Shown here in pieces: positions 60,618 through 64,000 of a stretch of 64,000 nt of DNA. The stretch is from J014 sp964486055 (GTDB lineage Bacteria; Acidobacteriota; Blastocatellia; Pyrinomonadales; Pyrinomonadaceae): the NCBI GenBank assembly GCA_964486055.1, contig CAZALE010000004.1, positions 156,241 through 220,240 on the forward strand, read 5' to 3'. Numbering within the stretch: the stretch's first letter is position 1; each line of letters starts with the position of its first letter. The translations under genes and the position numbers were made by a program. The notes beneath the pieces are model-generated. The model saw nothing but the letters and a program-made list of their open reading frames with translations. It was not told where the DNA came from and searched no databases.

Positions 60618-62459
60618 TTAGTTAATCAAATTTTCTCCAAAATAATTTCGATATAATGTTTGCTGTCGTTCGTTTGGTTTTTCAATCGGGACTATTCTGT
60701 ATTTTCCGGGAGGACGAGAACCTAAAGTTATATCCAAGTCAATCAATCTATCGAATCTGAAAACAGTTAATTTAATCTTATCACCCGGCTTTTTCTCAGA
60801 CAGATAATCCTGCAAGAATTGCTGGGATGCCCTGTATCCATCTATCGCCACTATCTGATCGCCAGCGTTAAGCCCATGCTCGTAAGCAGGTGTACCAGCA
60901 GGTACATTCGTAACGTTCAACCTTTCACCCTGTTGAGATAAATTCCCGCCCATGAAGGCCTCAGCATCCCTGCTAGACTTAACCAATTTCAATCCGAATT
61001 CATTCAGAATCGAATCATAATCAAGCTCATCTTTTCCGCGCACATATTTTGCAAAAAAATCTTCCAGGCTCTTGCCGGCCATTACTTCACAAATTCGCTG
61101 ATAATCCTCAGAAGTGTAGTTCTTACCTTTCTTATAAAACTCATTATAGAGATAGACGAAAACATCGTCCAAGGATTTTTCTCCATTGGACGAAGCTCTT
61201 ATCTTCAAGTCTAGAAGAAAATTTACTATTTCTCCCTTATCATAATACGAAATCTGGTTATTTATCGAATTTTCATCCTGACGATAATACTTTATCCAGG
61301 CGTCAAAGCTTGCTTCCTCCAGACTGGTTTGAAATCTTCCCGGCCTGGATTGTAACGCCTCTATTTGCTGAGCTCTCCCTTCAAGGAATTGTTTCGGTGA
61401 TATAAAACCAGCCCTTAATAGTATTACGTTTTCATAATAGGATGTAGCCCCCTCTGCTACCCATAGTAGCTTTGTATAATTCTCATTCGAATAGTCAAAT
61501 GGCCCTAGCGCGTCTGGACGTATTCTCTTCACATTCCATGCATGAAAATGCTCGTGCGCAACAAGCGATAAGAAATCAATGTATCGAGAGGCAGGTTTAA
61601 AACCAAATCGATCCCACTGCAGAGCAGTGGAATTAAGATGTTCAAGCCCTCCCCTGCCCCGTAAATTCAGAATGAAAAGATAATTCTTATAAGGCAATTC
61701 ACCGAAAATCTTGACCGACTCTTCGACTATCTTAGCTGAATCTTTAGCGATTTTTTTTAAGTCGTAATTGCCTTCTCCCGTAACAACCCATCTATGAGGA
61801 ACTCCTCTAACTTCGAAACTTATCTCTTTGAAGTCACTCACCTCGAATGGAGAATCATAGAGAATATCAAAATTCTCCGCGTAGAATGTGTTAATCTCTC
61901 CCTGAACAGATGGCAGCGCTGTAGCAACTTTCCAATTACCATAAGGAATGACTCTAACCTTTGCCGGAGCACTTAAAAATCCTTTCGGATGCAACAGCAA
62001 TGCTGAATTATTCCAAAAAGCATGTTCAGAATTTAGTTCATTAGTGCGTACGGTTAATTCGTTAGCGTATACTTTGTATCTTACAAAAAATTCTCTCACG
62101 CCCTCTGTATCTACTTGCCATGTGTTTTTGTTAACTTTTCGCCATGGTAAAGGTTTTCCCTGTCTGTCTTCAGCATTGAAATCTTGAACATGGCGAGCAT
62201 ACTCACGTATCAGATAACTACCAGGCGTCCATACCGGCATTATCAGATCTAATTTGGATGGCATTTTGCCATGAAAAACCCTCATCTCGACCTCTAGCAG
62301 ATGAGTCCAGGGTTTAGACATCGATATAACGAACTCTATGTCTGGCAGGTTATTTCCTTTTACCTGAAGTCCCTTAGTGTAAGCCCCCTGTGCATCAACC
62401 TTCTCGTGCATAACAAACATCGTAATCAAAATAAGAAATAAGTAAAAACCCTTTTTCAT
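60618..62459 (-). CDS. Secreted M61-family metallopeptidase with PDZ domain
   Basis: A 613-residue glycyl-aminopeptidase-type protease. The signal peptide ends near VDAQ. The zinc site is HEHFH (residues 302-306) with the third ligand Glu in WVAEGATSYY (residue 336). A PDZ domain lies at about residues 515-590. It cuts peptides in the periplasm or outside. The TolB-like protein gene follows in the same operon. Confidence 0.93.
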   Translation of the reverse strand: MKKGFYLFLILITMFVMHEKVDAQGAYTKGLQVKGNNLPDIEFVISMSKPWTHLLEVEMRVFHGKMPSKLDLIMPVWTPGSYLIREYARHVQDFNAEDRQGKPLPWRKVNKNTWQVDTEGVREFFVRYKVYANELTVRTNELNSEHAFWNNSALLLHPKGFLSAPAKVRVIPYGNWKVATALPSVQGEINTFYAENFDILYDSPFEVSDFKEISFEVRGVPHRWVVTGEGNYDLKKIAKDSAKIVEESVKIFGELPYKNYLFILNLRGRGGLEHLNSTALQWDRFGFKPASRYIDFLSLVAHEHFHAWNVKRIRPDALGPFDYSNENYTKLLWVAEGATSYYENVILLRAGFISPKQFLEGRAQQIEALQSRPGRFQTSLEEASFDAWIKYYRQDENSINNQISYYDKGEIVNFLLDLKIRASSNGEKSLDDVFVYLYNEFYKKGKNYTSEDYQRICEVMAGKSLEDFFAKYVRGKDELDYDSILNEFGLKLVKSSRDAEAFMGGNLSQQGERLNVTNVPAGTPAYEHGLNAGDQIVAIDGYRASQQFLQDYLSEKKPGDKIKLTVFRFDRLIDLDITLGSRPPGKYRIVPIEKPNERQQTLYRNYFGENLIN

Positions 62460-62483
62460 CTTTTTATGCTGCCTCTACGATGT

Positions 62484-62504
62484 GATAACTTCTTTTGTGT
62501 TATC
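62484..62504. promoter_or_regulatory. Inverted repeat between M61 and MFS genes
   Basis: GATAAC pairs with GTTATC over a 9-base spacer (GATAAC-N9-GTTATC) in the divergent promoter region. It may be an operator, but the half-sites are short. Confidence 0.35.
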
Positions 62505-62542
62505 TTACTATAAAACTTAGGACTCATTCACTCTAGCAAATA

Positions 62543-63781
62543 ATGAAAATGGAAAATCATACTGCAGGAGAATCCAAAGAAAAGTTTTTGACAAAACCTC
62601 TTTTGATAATCTTTCTAACGGTCTTAATCGATCTTATAGGCTTTGGAATCGTCATACCTTTACTTACCTTTTATGCAGAGGAATTCAACGCCACACCTCT
62701 CGACATAGGCTTACTAGTCGCATCTTATTCCCTGATGCAATTCATCTTCGCACCAATCATCGGTAGTCTTTCCGATAGATATGGGCGGCGACCAGTCCTA
62801 TTCTTCAGTATAATTGGCTCAGGAATTGGATACCTAATGTTAGGGCTCGCCAATTCCCTGTGGATGATATACGCAAGCAGGATCTTAGGAGGTATAACCG
62901 CAGGCAATCTGTCTACAGCTCAAGCTTACATAGCCGACATAACAACTCGGGAAACTAGAGCCAAAGGAATGGGATTATTCGGTATGGCTTTCGGCCTCGG
63001 TTTTATTCTAGGACCTGCAATAGCAGGTTTCCTGAGCAAATTCGGACACGCTGTTCCCTTTCTTTTTGCGTCTGCGTTAAGCTTTTCAAACGCTATACTC
63101 TTGTTCTTTATTCTTCCAGAGTCTATCAAACCAAATACCGTTTTGCATGAGCGAAAAAGTCGATTAGCGGAGATTATTTCCGCCTTGAAGGACAGGAAAT
63201 TTTCAACCATCACCATGGAGTATTTTCTCTTGGTAACAGCCTTCTCCATTATGACCACTTCATTCGCTTACTACACTATGACCAATTTTGGCTATAACGC
63301 CTCTGAAACCGGGTATCTGCTGGGCTATGTTGGATTTGTAGCTGTTGTAACCCAAGGTTTCTTACTGGGAAAACTCGCAAATGAATACGGAGAGGAAAAA
63401 CTCGTTTCTATAGGAGCACTAATTCTTGCCTTGAGTCTAATCGCAGTTCCTCTCGTTTCAAGAGAGTCTGGCGGTTTAATTGCATTACTGATAGGCACGG
63501 CTCTATTCTCCTTCGGTAATTCAATCGCATCACCTTCTTTGAACAGCCTAGCTTCAAAAATGGCCAGAGATGATGAGCAGGGTAAGGTCCTCGGAATAAT
63601 GCAGTCAGCCGCCAGCTTAGCTAGAGTCATCGGTCCTTTTATCTGTGGTATATTATTAAACAACAACCTGGGCAAGGTTGATGCCTTTACCTTAAAACGT
63701 ACCTTCTGGACTGCCTCAGCCATTATGATAACTACATTTATTGTTTCGCTATACTATTCGCTTTTGCGAAAAACAACTTAG
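62543..63781 (+). CDS. MFS transporter (TetA-like)
   Basis: A 412-residue transporter with 12 predicted helices. Motif A between helices 2 and 3 reads GSLSDRYGRRPVLF, and the helix 5 motif C is GLGFILGPAIAGFL. It resembles drug/proton antiporters such as TetA, but the substrate cannot be given. It is divergent from the M61 gene and stands alone. Confidence 0.87.
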   Translation: MKMENHTAGESKEKFLTKPLLIIFLTVLIDLIGFGIVIPLLTFYAEEFNATPLDIGLLVASYSLMQFIFAPIIGSLSDRYGRRPVLFFSIIGSGIGYLMLGLANSLWMIYASRILGGITAGNLSTAQAYIADITTRETRAKGMGLFGMAFGLGFILGPAIAGFLSKFGHAVPFLFASALSFSNAILLFFILPESIKPNTVLHERKSRLAEIISALKDRKFSTITMEYFLLVTAFSIMTTSFAYYTMTNFGYNASETGYLLGYVGFVAVVTQGFLLGKLANEYGEEKLVSIGALILALSLIAVPLVSRESGGLIALLIGTALFSFGNSIASPSLNSLASKMARDDEQGKVLGIMQSAASLARVIGPFICGILLNNNLGKVDAFTLKRTFWTASAIMITTFIVSLYYSLLRKTT

Positions 63782-63913
63782 TTTCGTCCGTCTTTTCATC
63801 TTATTTTATTTTCATTAAAGTATAACTTGGGCTGCATCACTAGCGAACGGTAGCCCTTAATTTATCAAACGCCTTTTGGACAAAAAGCAGTTCTTTTATT
63901 TTCACTATTTCTC

Positions 63914-64000
63914 TTATTTTTTTCTGCGTAATTCTCTCTTTTCTGCCTCTTGCTCTGCTCTTGCCTCATCTTTTTTCTTCCCTGAGAGAAATTCCCTGAA
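63914..64000 (-). CDS. Possible C-terminal end of a minus-strand gene at the window edge
   Basis: A frame on the minus strand is open from the window edge to a TAA at 63914-63916, giving 28 residues with a highly charged Lys/Glu/Arg tail. It could be the end of a coiled-coil or nucleic-acid-binding protein, but the stretch is too short to prove coding. Confidence 0.35.
   Translation of the reverse strand, partial: FREFLSGKKKDEARAEQEAEKRELRRKK

Noticed and set aside
1..64000. CRISPR arrays, tRNA or rRNA genes and insertion sequences
   Set aside because: No regularly spaced repeats, cloverleaf-like or rRNA-like sequence, transposase or terminal inverted repeats were recognised by eye; a dedicated search with tRNAscan-SE or Infernal would settle this.

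Overview
This window looks like chromosomal DNA of an Acidobacteriota-type bacterium, perhaps a low-GC Blastocatellia-like lineage. That placement is inferred from gene content: a GWxTD-domain secreted protein, bacillithiol enzyme BshC, many secreted proteins with acidobacterial-style architecture, a WS/DGAT acyltransferase, a DUF2270 membrane protein and an M61 peptidase. By eye the DNA is AT-rich (about 40% GC). I see no phage, insertion sequence, CRISPR array, rRNA or tRNA. Genes are densely packed, with no gene-free stretch above 300 bases.

Layout. 1-2.6 kb: truncated mutS2 and a DCC-family thiol oxidoreductase (minus). 2.7-7.1 kb: three secreted amidohydrolase paralogues in one operon (plus); only the middle one keeps the metal-binding histidines. 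7.3-11.7 kb: complete glycine-cleavage operon gcvT-H-PA-PB (minus). 11.8-14.2 kb: a secreted TPR protein and two small secreted proteins (minus). 14.3-16.5 kb: larE-like gene and glutamate dehydrogenase. 16.7-21.5 kb: a large barrel/PKD/OmpA-like surface protein and a BNR-propeller secreted protein, each with a structured leader. 21.5-24.2 kb: bshC and ispH. 24.2-31.1 kb: VirB10-like exported protein, small membrane protein, HtrA protease with a zinc-ribbon protein and methyltransferase, then a secreted protein, a PBP4-type carboxypeptidase and a DapF homologue lacking both catalytic cysteines. 31.2-36 kb: GT2 glycosyltransferase, 3D-domain protein, PilZ protein, acyl-CoA synthetase and its TetR/FadR-type regulator with a palindromic operator. 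36.1-41.7 kb: aldehyde dehydrogenase, second HtrA protease, zinc dehydrogenase, DUF512 radical SAM protein. 41.7-52 kb: GWxTD protein, TatC (with a large extra periplasmic insertion) and TatA/B, ParB and ParA, a parS-like site, MnmG, MurJ and a second PBP4-like protein. 52.2-55.7 kb: WS/DGAT, lipase and amino-acid permease in one operon. 55.9-63.8 kb: GNAT, inositol monophosphatase, esterase, DUF2270, a TolB-like propeller protein, M61 peptidase and an MFS transporter.

Functional themes. The region combines core functions (chromosome segregation, tRNA modification, Tat export, peptidoglycan, isoprenoids, one-carbon metabolism) with envelope and secretion genes. Two lipid modules stand out: fadD with a FadR-like repressor, and the WS/DGAT-lipase operon, which together suggest fatty-acid activation, storage and mobilisation. 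The most unusual observations are the DapF homologue with Ser in place of both catalytic Cys, the amidohydrolase trio with two probable pseudoenzymes, the enlarged TatC loop, a near-consensus parS next to parAB, and a FadR-type operator at the tetR-fadD promoter.
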